Assembly (NCBI GenBank): GCA_027943335.1
Contig: BSBK01001535.1
Location: forward strand, 240,001 to 304,000
Direction of reading: 5' to 3'
DNA: 64,000 nt
DNA from: Chamaecyparis obtusa
Lineage: Eukaryota; Streptophyta; Pinopsida; Cupressales; Cupressaceae
Shown here: positions 12,630-25,100 of the stretch, one piece after another
Numbering within the stretch: position 1 is the stretch's first letter
Layout of the letters: each line of letters opens with the position of its first letter
The notes under the pieces: generated by a model
Seen by the model: the letters and a program-made list of their open reading frames with translations, nothing else
The model's database searches: none
What the model was told of the DNA's origin: nothing
Position numbers and translations under genes: made by a program

Positions 12630-13127
12630 AGGCAACACTGTCCAGCAAATAAGCGACAGTAAATTGCTCTTAAGCGTGAATTAACTGTCCTCAAGTGACA
12701 CTAAACCTTTCACCAGGCGACACCAAAAACTTAATAGGCGTAAGATAATTACATCAAAGCATCATTACAAATAGTCAAAGCGACAACAAATTAACTCAAA
12801 GCGTGAACGAATTAGTTCAAAGCGTAAGATAAAAGTTCTCAAGCATGAGTGATTTAACCAATTGCGTAGCAAAGCTTTAGGACAGGCGATAATAGATTAT
12901 TGATACATGACACTTCTTTGCTCATATGCGTGACTATTTTGTGCAAAGGCTAGCACACTTTGTTGCAGAGGCGTGAATTTTTTTCTCCAAGGCGATAACG
13001 GAATGTTTAAGATAGCATCAGAATGTTTCACCAAGCGTGAATATTCAATAAATAGGCGTCGATACAAAGTTTGCATGCGTCATTAAATCTGTTATAGGTG
13101 TGACTGAATGTTCTATAGGCGACACTT
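12630..13127 (-). repeat. 21-bp phased degenerate array in retroelement leader
   Basis: A core A(A/G)GCG(T/A)(G/A/C)A on the plus strand recurs about 24 times. Its GCG (or one-change variant) starts at 12632, 12653, 12674, 12695, 12717, 12738, 12759, 12780, 12801, 12822, 12843, 12864, 12886, 12907, 12928, 12949, 12971, 12992, 13015, 13035, 13056, 13077, 13098 and 13119. Spacing is 21 bp with a few steps of 20, 22 or 23. The 12-bp spacers differ strongly from unit to unit, so this is a conserved short site at fixed pitch and not a fresh tandem duplication. GCA, GTG or GCT replaces GCG in a few units. It lies about 100 bp downstream of the primer binding site in the sense of the element. Confidence 0.9.
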
Positions 13128-13217
13128 CACCTATTTCCTGCAAAAATTCCACAGAAAATAGCAAATACAAGCATACAAAAATTGTTCTAAATGATAAGAT
13201 TGATAGAATGAGGCTTA

Positions 13218-13237
13218 GAGGCCCACGGTGGGCGCCA
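13218..13237 (-). other. Primer binding site
   Basis: On the minus strand, TGGCGCCCACCGTGGGCCTC starts three bases after the LTR end. TGGCGCC is complementary to the 3' end of plant tRNA-Asp (GGCGCCA). Beyond seven or eight bases the match to tRNA-Asp is poor, as in many plant gypsy elements, so the tRNA identity is tentative. Confidence 0.8.
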
Positions 13238-13240
13238 TTT

Positions 13241-14143
13241 TGTATACAAATAAATGTACCTTCATAGAATTAGTGTTAATCAATGACACATAAATGAAAT
13301 AAGAACTAAATACAACCATAATTGAGCAAATATTTCACAATATCAAAGACTAATTGAGCATCATATAGCTCTCTAATTAGAATGAATAATGAAGCTCTCA
13401 GCAAGCTCACTAATGACAGTTCTAATATGAGAATGATGATGATAAGACAATGCTAATGCTAAAGCTCACAATTATCAATATGAAATACTAAAATTGCTCT
13501 CAAAATGCTTTCTAAATTCAAATTGCAAGAGGTTTGATGCAATTCTCAGATAGGTGGTTGATGAATTATGAAGGATTTTAGCCTTGCTTTTATAGATTTT
13601 CCCAATGTGAGGGGGTGTGGTTGCATTTGATCATGGTTGAGTTGGGGTTAAGGTTTTGGTTCCACCCTTTGAAGACAAAGCAAAGTTTGTGTCCTCAAAG
13701 CTTGGGACAAGTAGACAAGATGGATGGTTGAGATTCTCTTTCACTTTGAGTGATTGAGATTCAATTTGACTTGATCCATGTGAGTGTCTTTCTTTTAATC
13801 TCATTGGTTGATTGATTTTCCTCCCTTTTTGGTTTGTTGAGAGTAATTGATTTTAATTAATTGATTTAATTGATTTTCTTTAGCCACGTACCCCTTGAAT
13901 GGGTTGAATTAATTTAATCCCAGACTATACAATTAATTAAATTAATTGTATTTTGATTTGATTACACTTGATTAAAATGCTCTCAATTTTGATTGATCTT
14001 GATTTAGGATTTGATTTTCATTTTGATTGGCTAATTATGCATTGTGATTCAATTGATTCAATTATGTCCTTGATTTACTTTGATTTACTTCATTTGCTTT
14101 GAATTATCGTTAAATTGTCTTCGTCCATTTTTAGGTGATTACA
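13241..14143 (-). repeat. 5' LTR of the Tat element, 903 bp
   Basis: On the minus strand it starts TGTAATCACCTAAAAATGG and ends TTTGTATACA, giving the usual TG...CA ends, and is followed by the primer binding site. Its partner LTR is not in the window, so the ends rest on the TG/CA rule and the PBS. The flank at the 5' side is an AT/GT microsatellite, and TATAT would be the 5-bp target duplication. Confidence 0.8.
13586..13593 (-). promoter_or_regulatory. LTR TATA box
   Basis: TATAAAAG on the minus strand within the LTR, followed by CAAGG. It lies about 550 bp from the LTR 5' end, a normal place for the U3 promoter. Transcription would start about 30 bp further on. Confidence 0.55.
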
Positions 14144-14270
14144 TATATATATATGTATATACATGTGTATATATGTATATACATGTGTATATATGTATAT
14201 ACATGTGTATATATGTATATACATGTGTATATATGTATATACATGTATATATATATATATGAATATATGA

Positions 14271-14302
<32 letters not shown>

Positions 14303-14358
14303 GAATATATGAATATGTATATATATATATATATGAATATATGAATATGTATATATAT

Positions 14359-14404
<46 letters not shown>

Positions 14405-14417
14405 ATATATATACACG

Positions 14418-14449
<32 letters not shown>

Positions 14450-14655
14450 TATATATACATATTCATATATATACATATTCATATATATACACATATTCAT
14501 ATATATACATATATATATACATGTATATATATATATATACATATATATATTCATTATTATATATATACATGTGTGTGTGTGTATATATATATATGTGTGC
14601 ATGTATGCATGTGCATGCATATGTATGTATGTATATATATGTATGTGCATGTATG

Positions 14656-14720
<65 letters not shown>

Positions 14721-14826
14721 TGTGCATGTATGTGTGCATGTGTGCATGTATGCATGTGCATGTATATGTATGTATACATATGTACATGTGTATAGATAGA
14801 TTTTTATGTATACATGTGTATGTACA
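14144..14826. repeat. Alternating purine-pyrimidine microsatellite tract
   Basis: About 680 bp consist almost only of TA, TG, CA and GTAT dinucleotide steps. A 20-bp unit (ATGTGTATATATGTATATAC) repeats about five times at 14160-14250. A long TA run lies near 14657-14701, with (CA)n directly after. Open frames predicted here on both strands are only Tyr/Ile/His repeats and are not genes. Such DNA can form cruciform or Z-DNA. Confidence 0.95.
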
Positions 14827-16320
14827 TAAGACCTAGATAAGACTAATTAGACCTAATAAGACCTAGATAAGACTAATTAAGACTAATAAGATCTAGATAA
14901 GACTAATTAGACCTAATACTTGAATAAGAAGACATAATTATATACCTAAAATTAGATCTAATGAGTAAATTGTGACCCATTAAGACCTAATTTTTAACCT
15001 ATTACCTGACCTAATATGAGTAATAAGACCCAAATTAGGACCTAATATCATTAATAGGATGGGCCTTAAAGACATAATTAGACCTAATAAGACCAATTAA
15101 CACCTAATTAGACATGTGTAACTAGTCCCAAGTATACCTAATATGTGTAAGAGGATCCCTTAAGACCTAATTAGACCTTTAATTAGACCTTTAATTAAGA
15201 CTAATTAACACCTAATATCATGAGTAATAGGACCTGCTAGTACACCTAATATGAGCAATAGGATCCCTTAGGCATAATTAGACTAATTAACGCATAACAA
15301 GACCTTTAAATTATACCTAATTTTATACTATTTAATTTACCTTTAAATACATGTGAGTAATACATACCTAATATAAGTAATAGGAACTACTATTGAATAG
15401 TAATAGTGCCTAATTAGGGACATATTTATGAACTTAATAGGACCCCTTAGACCAAATTAGTCATAATAAGCCCTAATTATCTATGTAATATGAGTAATAG
15501 GACCCCTTCTATCCTTGTAATTAGATCAAATTTAAAGACTAATTAACACCTAATATACTCATACTACATGACCCTTTAAGACCTAATTAGACTCAATATG
15601 CTTAATATGAGCTCTTAAGACCAAAGTAGACCTATTAGAACCTAATTAGATCTGCTTAGATGCAATTAGACCTATTAGGACATCATAATTCCTAGTTATC
15701 TAGGTCTATTTTAAGAGGTCTATGAAAGGTTATATGACCCCTTAAAACCTTTTAGGACCTAATTAGATCCAATTAGATGTATTACGACCTAATTAGACCT
15801 ATAAGACCTATTACAATGGAATTAGACCCAATTAGCACCTAAATAGACCCAATTAGACCTATTAGGACCTAATTCGACCAAATTAGACCTATTAGGACCT
15901 AATTATACCCAATTAAACCAATTATGTCCTAATTAAACCTATTAGGACCTATGATAGGTTATATGACCCCATTAGACCCCATTAGACCCACTATGAGTAA
16001 CATGACCCCTTAAGACCTATTAAAGCACCTAATTAGACCTATTAGTACCTAATTAGACCCAATTAGTTGTTATGACCTAATTAGACCTACTAGAACCTAT
16101 AATAGGTTATATGACCCCTTTAATACCGAATTAGACCTGCTATGAGTAATATGACCCCTTAAGACTTATTAGCACCTAATTAGACCCAATTAGACCAATT
16201 AGGACCTAATTACACCCAATTAGACCTAATTATACCTAATTAAACCTATTATGACCTAATTGGACCTATTATGACCTATGATAGGTTATATGACCCTTTA
16301 AGACCCCATTAGACCTATTA
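14827..16320 (+). repeat. Left decamer array (unit GACCTAATTA)
   Basis: Degenerate 10-bp units dominate this 1.5-kb stretch: GACCTAATTA, GACCCAATTA, GACCTATTAG and so on. At the left end the array shows a 30-bp higher-order unit (three copies from 14830). At the right it shows a longer unit with GGTTATATGACCCC at about 15728, 15956, 16106 and 16284. It lies upstream of the plus-strand gene at 16519 and reads GACCTAATTA in that gene's sense. It is the reverse complement of the array at 22541-25150. Confidence 0.93.
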
Positions 16321-16469
16321 AAATGTAATTTACATTTAAATGTAATTTATGTAATTGATTTTACTTTAAAATAATGTAGTGAAATATGCATAGTATTTAT
16401 TTTTATTTTTATTTATATTAAGAAAATGTACATGTATATGTAGACTTTATTTGACAGTAAAAATCTTTC

Positions 16470-17972
16470 AGGTACATACATATTCTAGATCTATTAGACA
16501 TATTATTGCACATCACACATGGCAGATGCACTGATTCCCCCTACAGAACTATTTTCACGCACTAATAGAGAGATTGAATGGTTGCAAGAATCTATAAATA
16601 ATTCGTCTAGCTCTATTATCTATAAGAGCACATGTCAGTCCATCCTTAATAGCTTGATTAGCATTAGGGATGACATTCATGGTACCACTCCCTATGCCCC
16701 AGATATTATAGAGGCCATACTTGAGAGGAAGAGATAAGAGGTTGGCTCTGATCTTTCTCTTAAGGAGGTATAGGCTTTATTGCCTAAAGTGACCCTGAAA
16801 GGGGAAGTTTTCCCATCTTATGCAGATAAAAATTATGCGAAGGGGTATCAGGTTACCAGGTGTGAGGATCATGCTATATTAGCATTGATATACCCTAGAT
16901 TTCTAGCTACCCATGGTCATTATCTGAATAACGACCAGATTCCACTATACTTTGCACAACAGATTTTTGTTGAGGTTCATTTAAGTCATGTTGTTAATTA
17001 CACTAATTTTCTAGCACATCTAGGACAGGGGCGTGGTAGGCTTTCTGATAGAGATGCTTTTCGTCAAGCTGATCGACAGAGACCAGTACACAGGGCCATT
17101 GTTGGTTAGAGGGCACCTGCTATAGCTCTTTCATTGGGTCTTGTTGCAGATGATGTTATTCATAGCACCTAGCTTTGAGTTGCGATTGATAGTGTGGGGG
17201 ACATTACAGTAGCTACCACATCCATATCTAGTGATCAGGTTGGTCAGTACCTAATGTCTTGACGACACTCCAGATCGTCAGGTGGAGCATTCGCTAGTAG
17301 GACCGCAGATGACATGTACACTGCAGTAGGTATCCCTTCACTTTCTATCCTGGAGGGACTTATAGGAGAGATGACACGTGTGAAACTGACTAGCTTGGCT
17401 GAGGATCTATTGGATGCATATGCATTTATAGCAGCAGAGCATGATATCCCCATATCAGAGGTTAGATCTCATGTGGGTACTGTCAGATATAATGCTCAGC
17501 CACATCCTTCTCACCTAGACCATGGCCATAGTGGTAGTGCTCATGAGGATCCACCTACTGACCACTCTATTGCTGCACAAGGAGAGACACAGCATATAGA
17601 CCCTTCAGTTAGTGCAGGGCATCAGTTCTCTGATGTTGGCCTTGACAATGTTGAGTTCAGCATGACCACTACAGGTTATCTAGATTTTTTGACCCATGAT
17701 GATACGACTTCCACACCATCTCATCTAGTTAGTCCATTACATTCATCATTAGAGAGGCGTGTGCAGTCTACTCATGTTGCAGATGCAGATTTGAGCTTGG
17801 ACTAGACACAGCAAAATCTTGATACCTTGGCTAATAGGATTGAGGCAAGAGAATCCGAGTACTATCAATTTCCACCACCTACATAGGTATAAATTAGATT
17901 ATATACATGTATTTAATGTTACAATTAAACTTAAATTTATTTTCAAAATTTCAATCAATTGATTTATATATC

Positions 17973-18009
<37 letters not shown>

Positions 18010-18338
18010 ATGCACGTATATATATGATATATATTTTTTGTCTACCGGAATATGCCTCTTGTTACTCCTTTGGGTACTAATCGTGTACATCGTCGGGACT
18101 CACTCGATGATGACATCAGTAGTGGACATGTGAGTTTTTAATTTATTATCTATGTGTACACACTTTATAACATATTTTCTTGTACAGTATTTTAAATCAA
18201 ACTTAAGAGATATTTGTACAATGTTTATATATTTTAATTTATATATCTATTTCTTTGTAGGGATTTGCACATCCTTCACAGCATGATAGTCACTCTAGGT
18301 GTGACCGCTTAGTGAGGAGTCGACATGATGAGTCCTAG
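16470..18338 (+). pseudogene. Unrecognised decayed gene with introns
   Basis: One frame can be followed from ATG 16519 (MADALIPPTELF) to 17886 with stops at 16735, 16771, 17107, 17170, 17176, 17260, 17803 and 17884. Most are TAG or TGA, fitting CAG to TAG or CGA to TGA changes. The last stop sits at an exon end as TAG in front of GTATAA, exactly where a normal exon end CAG/GTATAA would be. Later exons may be about 18043-18129 (donor GTGAGT) and 18261-18338 (acceptor TTTGTAG), ending in a stop. The middle exon lacks a clear AG acceptor. An acceptor CTTTCAG at 16466-16472 suggests an untranslated first exon or further 5' coding. The protein is mostly alpha-helix-like at the start and His/Ser/Asp-rich later. 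No family is recognised. It converges on the transposase-like gene and may be its partner in one mobile element. Confidence 0.5.
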
Positions 18339-19088
18339 GCACTTTCATATTTGATCAAAGACATATTTCATATTATGTATATATATATTCACATGTGTTT
18401 GATGAACTATATTTCATTTCTAGACTCTACATGACCGATTGATGTGTTTGATGTTATATTTCATTTCTAGATGGGCTTTTGATAGAATGTTTGACACATG
18501 ATTGACTCATATGTTTCATATTTACAGTACTTGATCTACACACATGATTGATGTTTCATGCATGTTATATATATATACTTTCACTCTAGATACATGTGCA
18601 TGTGTGATGAACTTGTAAATTTTCAATACTTTCAATAGATTACATACACATGTACATGTTTAATTTAAATCTGATGAACTTGATTTCAATAGATTACATA
18701 CATGAATGATGTTTGAATTCAATAGATTACATACATGAATGATGTTTGATTGTACACATGTTTATAATGAAAGTTATGAATGATGTAAATTTGACACATG
18801 TGAGCTATATAATTGAGGTCCCTATATGTTTCATTGAATCTTACTTATATTTAAATATACATTCAATAATAGTTGTGCACATACTTGTAATTTAATGTTA
18901 TTGTACTTCAAGTAGATTTTATATTTAAAACATGCACGTCCTAATGTAACACATGCAAATACAATACATACACACATTCGTATTCCAAAGTTAGAGTACT
19001 TCATATTCAGGTAGATAATTAATATATCATATCCACTTGTAAGACATAAATTTGAGATCTATATATTCTTAATTTTTAATTTAATTCA
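18339..19088. other. Convergent intergenic region, no gene
   Basis: AT-rich spacer between the two convergent genes. Several near-copies of AATAGATTACATACATGAATG lie at about 18635-18745, a short local duplication. Nothing else is seen. Confidence 0.5.
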
Positions 19089-19129
19089 AGCTCCATTCAC
19101 TATGGGCACCAGTAGGAAAGAATGGAGCT
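19089..19129. terminator. Hairpin between the convergent genes
   Basis: AGCTCCATTC (19089-19098) and GAATGGAGCT (19120-19129) form a perfect 10-bp stem with a 21-nt loop, 60 bp past the stop codon of the minus-strand gene. It could act in 3'-end formation or be a remnant transposon end. Neither is shown. Confidence 0.3.
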
Positions 19130-19188
19130 AAGAAAACCTCTGGTTTCGCCCGTGAAAAATTTAGTTCAAATCATATTTCATGCGTGAT

Positions 19189-22100
19189 TTAGTCCACATC
19201 AAGTGGTTCATCTCTCTCTCGAATAACATTTAATATTCTCTCATGGTCGTCAGTATCAAGTCTCCACTTACGAATGCCACGTCTCGTCACAGGAACAAGA
19301 GATAGGACGGTGGAAATTACAAGATGACTATACTGATAAACCTTATTGTTAGTTTGATAATCAATAAAATGAATCCCATGTTTAAGTATTTTGGTTTGCT
19401 TCAAATATGTTCCTTGCACGACAACTAAACCTGCACAATGTGTTCCTCAATGTTAAATATATATCTAGATGTGATAAATACTAACCATATAAACAAACTT
19501 AAATACATTACTAGAACCTGTGGGAAACATAATTCCATCACTTGTTTCATTCTGTGTTAGCTTCATCCTCTCCTTGCAGCAACGTAATAAATAGTAACTA
19601 ACACCTTCCACATTTCCAGGCTCTGCTACTACTGCAAAAATATGTCCTGCATTTAAAGTGAACTTTTAATTTTAGGAACTTGTAAATATAAATTAAACAA
19701 ACTTTATTTAAATGAATTGAGTTTATGAATCCTTTTTAAACATGTACATAAACACACACGTACCAATTTTGATCAAACCTTAAATATGGTCATAATCTGT
19801 AGAAATCAATGGAATGTCATCAAAGCTTTCATCCTAAACATCATTTGTGTTTGTAACATCTAATGGAACCAAATTCCATTCACTAACATATCCACATTTT
19901 TGGTTGATACATTCGTCATAGTTTTCAGAAATGCAGTCATAACAAAAGCATGAATAATCTCTAGTGTACAATGACCACACATTACTATCTGTACTCATAA
20001 CTAAATGTAGGGATCTTGTTTTTTCTACTCTCTTGCATCCATGGATTGATCTTCTGTCAACACCTAAACAATAGAGAGGTCACATGTAAAAATTAAAGAC
20101 ATATATAAGTTAACTCAAACAATGATCAATAAATTTAAAATTAGTACATGTTATCTCCCAGAATACTCAGAAGGGTATGACTCGATCCGATCGTGATGAT
20201 GTGTTATCATGATTTGGCACCATAAAATGCATCTTGCACCACTCAACTACATCATGAGCATTATTTATACGATATCCCTAATAGTCCAGTTGATACTTTC
20301 TTAAAGCACGTTTGATACAAGCTCCTGCACCATCATGCTCTCCCTTTCCATGTCCACTCTCAAAGAAACTCCAAATATGTGGTATCTTTTGGCATCGATG
20401 ATATCTACATAGTGCATAAAATGGCCTTATTGATTTAAATTGTGTTGCACATCCATCTGACCAAACAAAATGCTTTTCAATTTTGATGCCTTTGTTTTCC
20501 AAATATCCAAAAAATGTCTTAAAGCAATGCTCGACAAAATGTATGTCATGCTCTTTATCATCACTAATGTAAAAGTGATATTCTTTCTTTATGACTCATG
20601 CTTCATATGTACTTTCAACACCATCCAAATCTAATTGTGCATGTCGATAAGACACATGTACCATGATAGTCACCTGCTCGATATAGTAGTATTCTGCTTG
20701 AAGTTGTTTTTGAGATACAAAGGAGTAGTTCTCTACAAAATCAACAACCGATAAAATCGTTCCAACTAGAAAAGATTCTTTTTGTATTTGGAATTGTTCT
20801 GCCTGCCATTTAGCAAAAAAAACATGTCGTATGTATGGTTGAATCAATTTACAAAAATTCTCCATAAATGTTGCAACAGGTATCTCATCTTCTACATATT
20901 CCAACCTTGTTGATTCTTTCCTGACTTTTGTTTCAGACTTTATGTACTTGTATCTCTTACATTTTATCATCCTTGTCATGTCAGTATCTTCAAGTCTCAA
21001 AGGACATTTAGCCAAATCCCTACATGTTTGACAAGTTCCTCTTATGCAATCTATTTCAGGTATTTCATGATCAATTGATTTGTTACATAAGATTGATGTT
21101 ATGAACTGACTTGGACGTTTAGGAAAATCATTTTGAGAACCACCACTTTCTTCTATCATCTTTCTAAACCCTTGGTAGTAGAGATCGAATTCAATGTGAT
21201 ATCGACAACAACAAGTTTCAAAAGATTTATTTATCTTTACAAAAAATGGCTTTAATCTTTCAAACATTGTTTGTCCAATCTTAATGTCAGGATTTGAGTT
21301 ACAAAATGAGAGATACAATTCATGTTGTGTGGTGTCCAACCAATGTTTTGTGTGCTAGAAATATTCCTTAGGCCCAATCCTCTTCTTGATAACGTCTCTT
21401 GTATTTGGTGAAGGACGAGTATGATCAGTCCAAAATGACGTAACTAAGTTCCTAACTGTTTCATTAATTCTATCAGACCAAGGAGCTCTACACATTAGTG
21501 CCCAATTACGTTCCAATGTAGTATCATCCAAATTGATTCTTCTTTTCAAATAGTGTGTAATTGTCTTCCTACTGTACCCGATCTGAGATGAAAGTGAAAA
21601 AATTTGTCTTCTTTGGGACATGTTTTTATTTAAAATAGATGTCAGTATCACTCTTCTTGAAATGGACCTATCTATAGATCTAGTTGTTTTCCCATGGAAT
21701 GCAAACCTTCCTTAACACTGTCAACAATATTTTTTTGTACGTTACTTGATTTTAACTTTTTCAAACTTGCATCTACACCCAATAATTTTAATGGCTCTTT
21801 TAACTCATCTTTAAGAAGTGCAATTGATAACAGTTGAGTTTTTTCAAGTGTACCAAGATTCTCAAATTGTTTCATTATTTGCTTAGACTTTTTATTCAAT
21901 GCCCTCTTCGTAATATTTATGGGTTGTTTAGCATAATCTCTCAATTTTTCCACATCCATTTCATTTAAATGATCTATGCTTTTACGATTATTTTTTCTCT
22001 TCAACTGTTGGAGTAGACTATCATTCACATATGTTTCTTGCACTTCCACTGCAAATAAAATAAAATAAAAAATCTTAATATCTCATCTTAAGGGGACCTT

Positions 22101-25100
22101 CATGAAATAAGTATTTACAAGCTCTTGAACATGTTCTACCTATAATAATTTATACATTAATGAGAGAAACACATACTTGTTTGACCTTGGGTTGATTCAA
22201 CTTGGGATGCCCCTTGTCCAACATTTTCATCATCAAAGGTTGCATGTACACAACAAAAATAATAACTTCTTCTTAGGGGAAAGACCCAAAATGTATATTC
22301 ACCAATAAGAGACTAAATCGAGACAGTGACTAAATCGAGAGAGTCAGTGAGAGAAAGAGAGAGATGTGTACTTGTTTGATATTCTAAGACTTGTGCTTGT
22401 TGAGCTTGTGATGACCCTTCTCCAACTTCTGAAGGTTGGGCTTGTTGAGCTTGTGATGACCTTTCTCCAACTTCTGAAGGTTGGGCAGCTTGTTGAGCTT
22501 GTGATTCTTGAGCATTTCCTACACATGTATGAAGTATAAATTAGTCCTAATTGAGTCTAATTAGTCCTAATTGAGTCTAATAGGTCATGTTAGGTCCTAA
22601 TTGGTTTATATTAGGTCCTAATTGGTCCTAATTGAGTCTAATAGGTCATATTAGGTTCTAATTGGTCCATATTAGGTCTTAATTAGTCCTAATTGAGTAT
22701 AATTGGATCTAATAGGTCATAATTGAATCTAATAGGTCCTAATTAGGTCTAGTTGGTCCATATTAGGTCCTAATTGGTCCTAATTGAGTCTAATAGGTCA
22801 TATTAGGTCCTAATTGGTCCCAATTGAGTCTAGTTGGTCCATATTAGGTCCTAATTGGTCCTAATTGAGTCTAATAGGTCATATTAGGTCCTAATTGGTC
22901 CATATTAGGTCCTAATTGGTCCTAATTGAGTATAATTAGATCTAATAGGTCATAATTGAATCTAATAGGTCCTAATTAGGTCCTAATTGTTCCTAATTGG
23001 TCATAATTGAGTCTAGTTGGTCCTAATTGAGTCTAGTTGGTCCATATTATGTCCTAATTGGTCCTAATTGAGTCTAATAGGTCATGTTAGGTCCTAATTG
23101 GTCCTAATTGAGTCTAATAGGTCATATTAGGTCCTAATTGGTCCATATTAGGTCCTAATTGGTCCTGATTGAGTATAATTAGATCTAATAGGTCATAATT
23201 GAATCTAATAGGTCCTAATTGTTCCTAATTAGTCATAATTGAGTCTAGTTGGTCCTAATTGAGTCTAGTTGGTCCATATTAGGTCCTAATTGGTCCTAAT
23301 TGAGTCTAATTAGTCCTAATTGATTCCAATAGGTCATATTAGGTCCTAATTGGTCCTAATTGAGTCTAATTGGATATAATAGGTCATAATTGAATCTAAT
23401 AGGTCCTAATTAGGTCAAGTAATTGTTCCTAATTGGTCATAATTGAGTCTAGTTGGTCCATATTAGGTCCTAATTGAGTCTAATTAGTCCTAATTGAGTC
23501 TAATAGGTCATGTTAGGTCCTAATTGGTCCATATTAGGTCCTAATTGAGTCTAATTGGTCCTAATTGAGTCTAATAGGTCATATTAGGTCCTAATTGGTC
23601 TATATTAGGTCCTAATTGGTCTATATTAGGTCCTAATTGGTCCTAATTGAGTATAATTGGATCTAATAGGTCATAATTGAATCTAATAGGTCCTAATTGG
23701 TCCTAATTGGTCCTAATTGAGTCTAATAGGTCATATTAGGTCCTAATTGGCCCATATTAGGTCCTAATTGGTCAGGTAATTGAGTATAATTGGATCTAAT
23801 AGGTCATAATTGAATCTAATAGGTCGTATTAGGTCCTAATTGGATCTAATAGGTCCTAATTAGTTCTAATAAGATCTAATTGAGTCTAATTGGATCTAAT
23901 TGGTTCTAATTGCGTCTAATTAGGTCCTAATTGGTCCTAATTGAGTCTAATAGGTCATATTATGTCCTAATTGGTCTTAATTGAGTCTAATAGGTCATAT
24001 TAGGTCCTAATTGAGTCTAATTGGTCCATATTAGGTCCTAATTGGTCCTAATTGAGTCTAATTGGTCATATTAGGTCCTAATTGGTCCATATTAGGTCCT
24101 AATTGAGTCTAATAGGTCATATTAGGTCCTAATTGGTCCTAATTAGGTCCTAATTGGATCTAATAGGTCGTATTAGGTCCTAACTGGATCTAATAGGTCA
24201 TATTAGGTCCTAATTGGATCTAATAGGTCCTAATTAGTTCTAATACGATCTAATTGAGTCTAATTGGATCTAATTGGTTCTAATTGTGTTTAATTAGGTC
24301 CTAATTGGTTTTGATTGCGTCTAATTAGGTCCTAATTGGTTCTAATAGGTCATACTAGGTCCTAATTGGTTCTGATTGAGTCTAATTAGGTGCTATTTGG
24401 TTCTAATAGGTCTTAATAGGTCCTAATAGGTGGACTATTGGGTCCTAATAGGTCCTATTGGATCCTAATAGGTTCTATTAAGTCCTAATTAGTCCTAATA
24501 GGTTCTATTAGGTCCTAATTAGTCATAATAGGTCCTATTAGGTCCTAATTGGTTCTAATTGAGTCTAATTGAGTCTAATTAGGTCCTAATTGGTTCTAAT
24601 ATGTCATATTAGGTCCTAATTGGTTCTAATTGAGTCTAATTAAGTCTAATTGGTTCTAATTAGTCCTAATAGGTCCCAATTAGTCCTAATTAGGTTCTAA
24701 TAGGTCCTATTAGGTCCTAATAGGTCCTAATTAGTCCTAATTAGGTTCTAATAGGTCCTATTAGGTCCTAATAGGTCCTAATAGGTCCTAATTAGGTTCT
24801 AATAGGTCCTATCAGGTCCTAATAGGTCCTAATTAGGTTCTAATAGGTCCTATTAGGTCCTAATTAGTCCAAATAGGTCCTATTAGGTACTATTTGGTTC
24901 TAATTAGTTCTAATTGGTCCTAATTGGGTATAATTGGTCCTAATTGAGTCTAATTAGGTGCTAATTTATTATAATTGAGTCTAATTGGATTTTAATAGGT
25001 CACAATTGGTTCTAATTGAGTCTAATTAGGTGCTAATTGGTTCTCATTGATTCTAATTGGGTCCTATTAGTCCTAGAATAGGTCCTAATTAGTCCTAATA

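Larger units (their letters stand above)
3819..14143 (-). mobile_element. Ty3/gypsy LTR retrotransposon, Tat-type, 3' end off-window
   Basis: Read on the minus strand, the order is 5' LTR (14143-13241), primer binding site (13237), a 1.9-kb leader, gag, protease with G-patch, a linker, RT, gypsy RNase H, a second RNase H, and integrase, ending at the stop codon at 3819. Two RNase H domains in front of integrase mark the Tat branch of plant Ty3/gypsy elements. The frame is continuous from gag (11311) to the second RNase H (5150) apart from about eight point stops, and integrase is in another frame. Catalytic motifs survive (YVDD at 6428-6439), so decay is modest. The span given is the proven part only. 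The element may extend past position 1 and include the antisense PMD pseudogene. Confidence 0.9.

Noticed and set aside
14080..14836. Several long open frames on both strands
   Set aside because: They are translations of TA/TG/CA microsatellite DNA (Tyr-Ile-His-Met repeats) and overlap in every frame. They are not genes.
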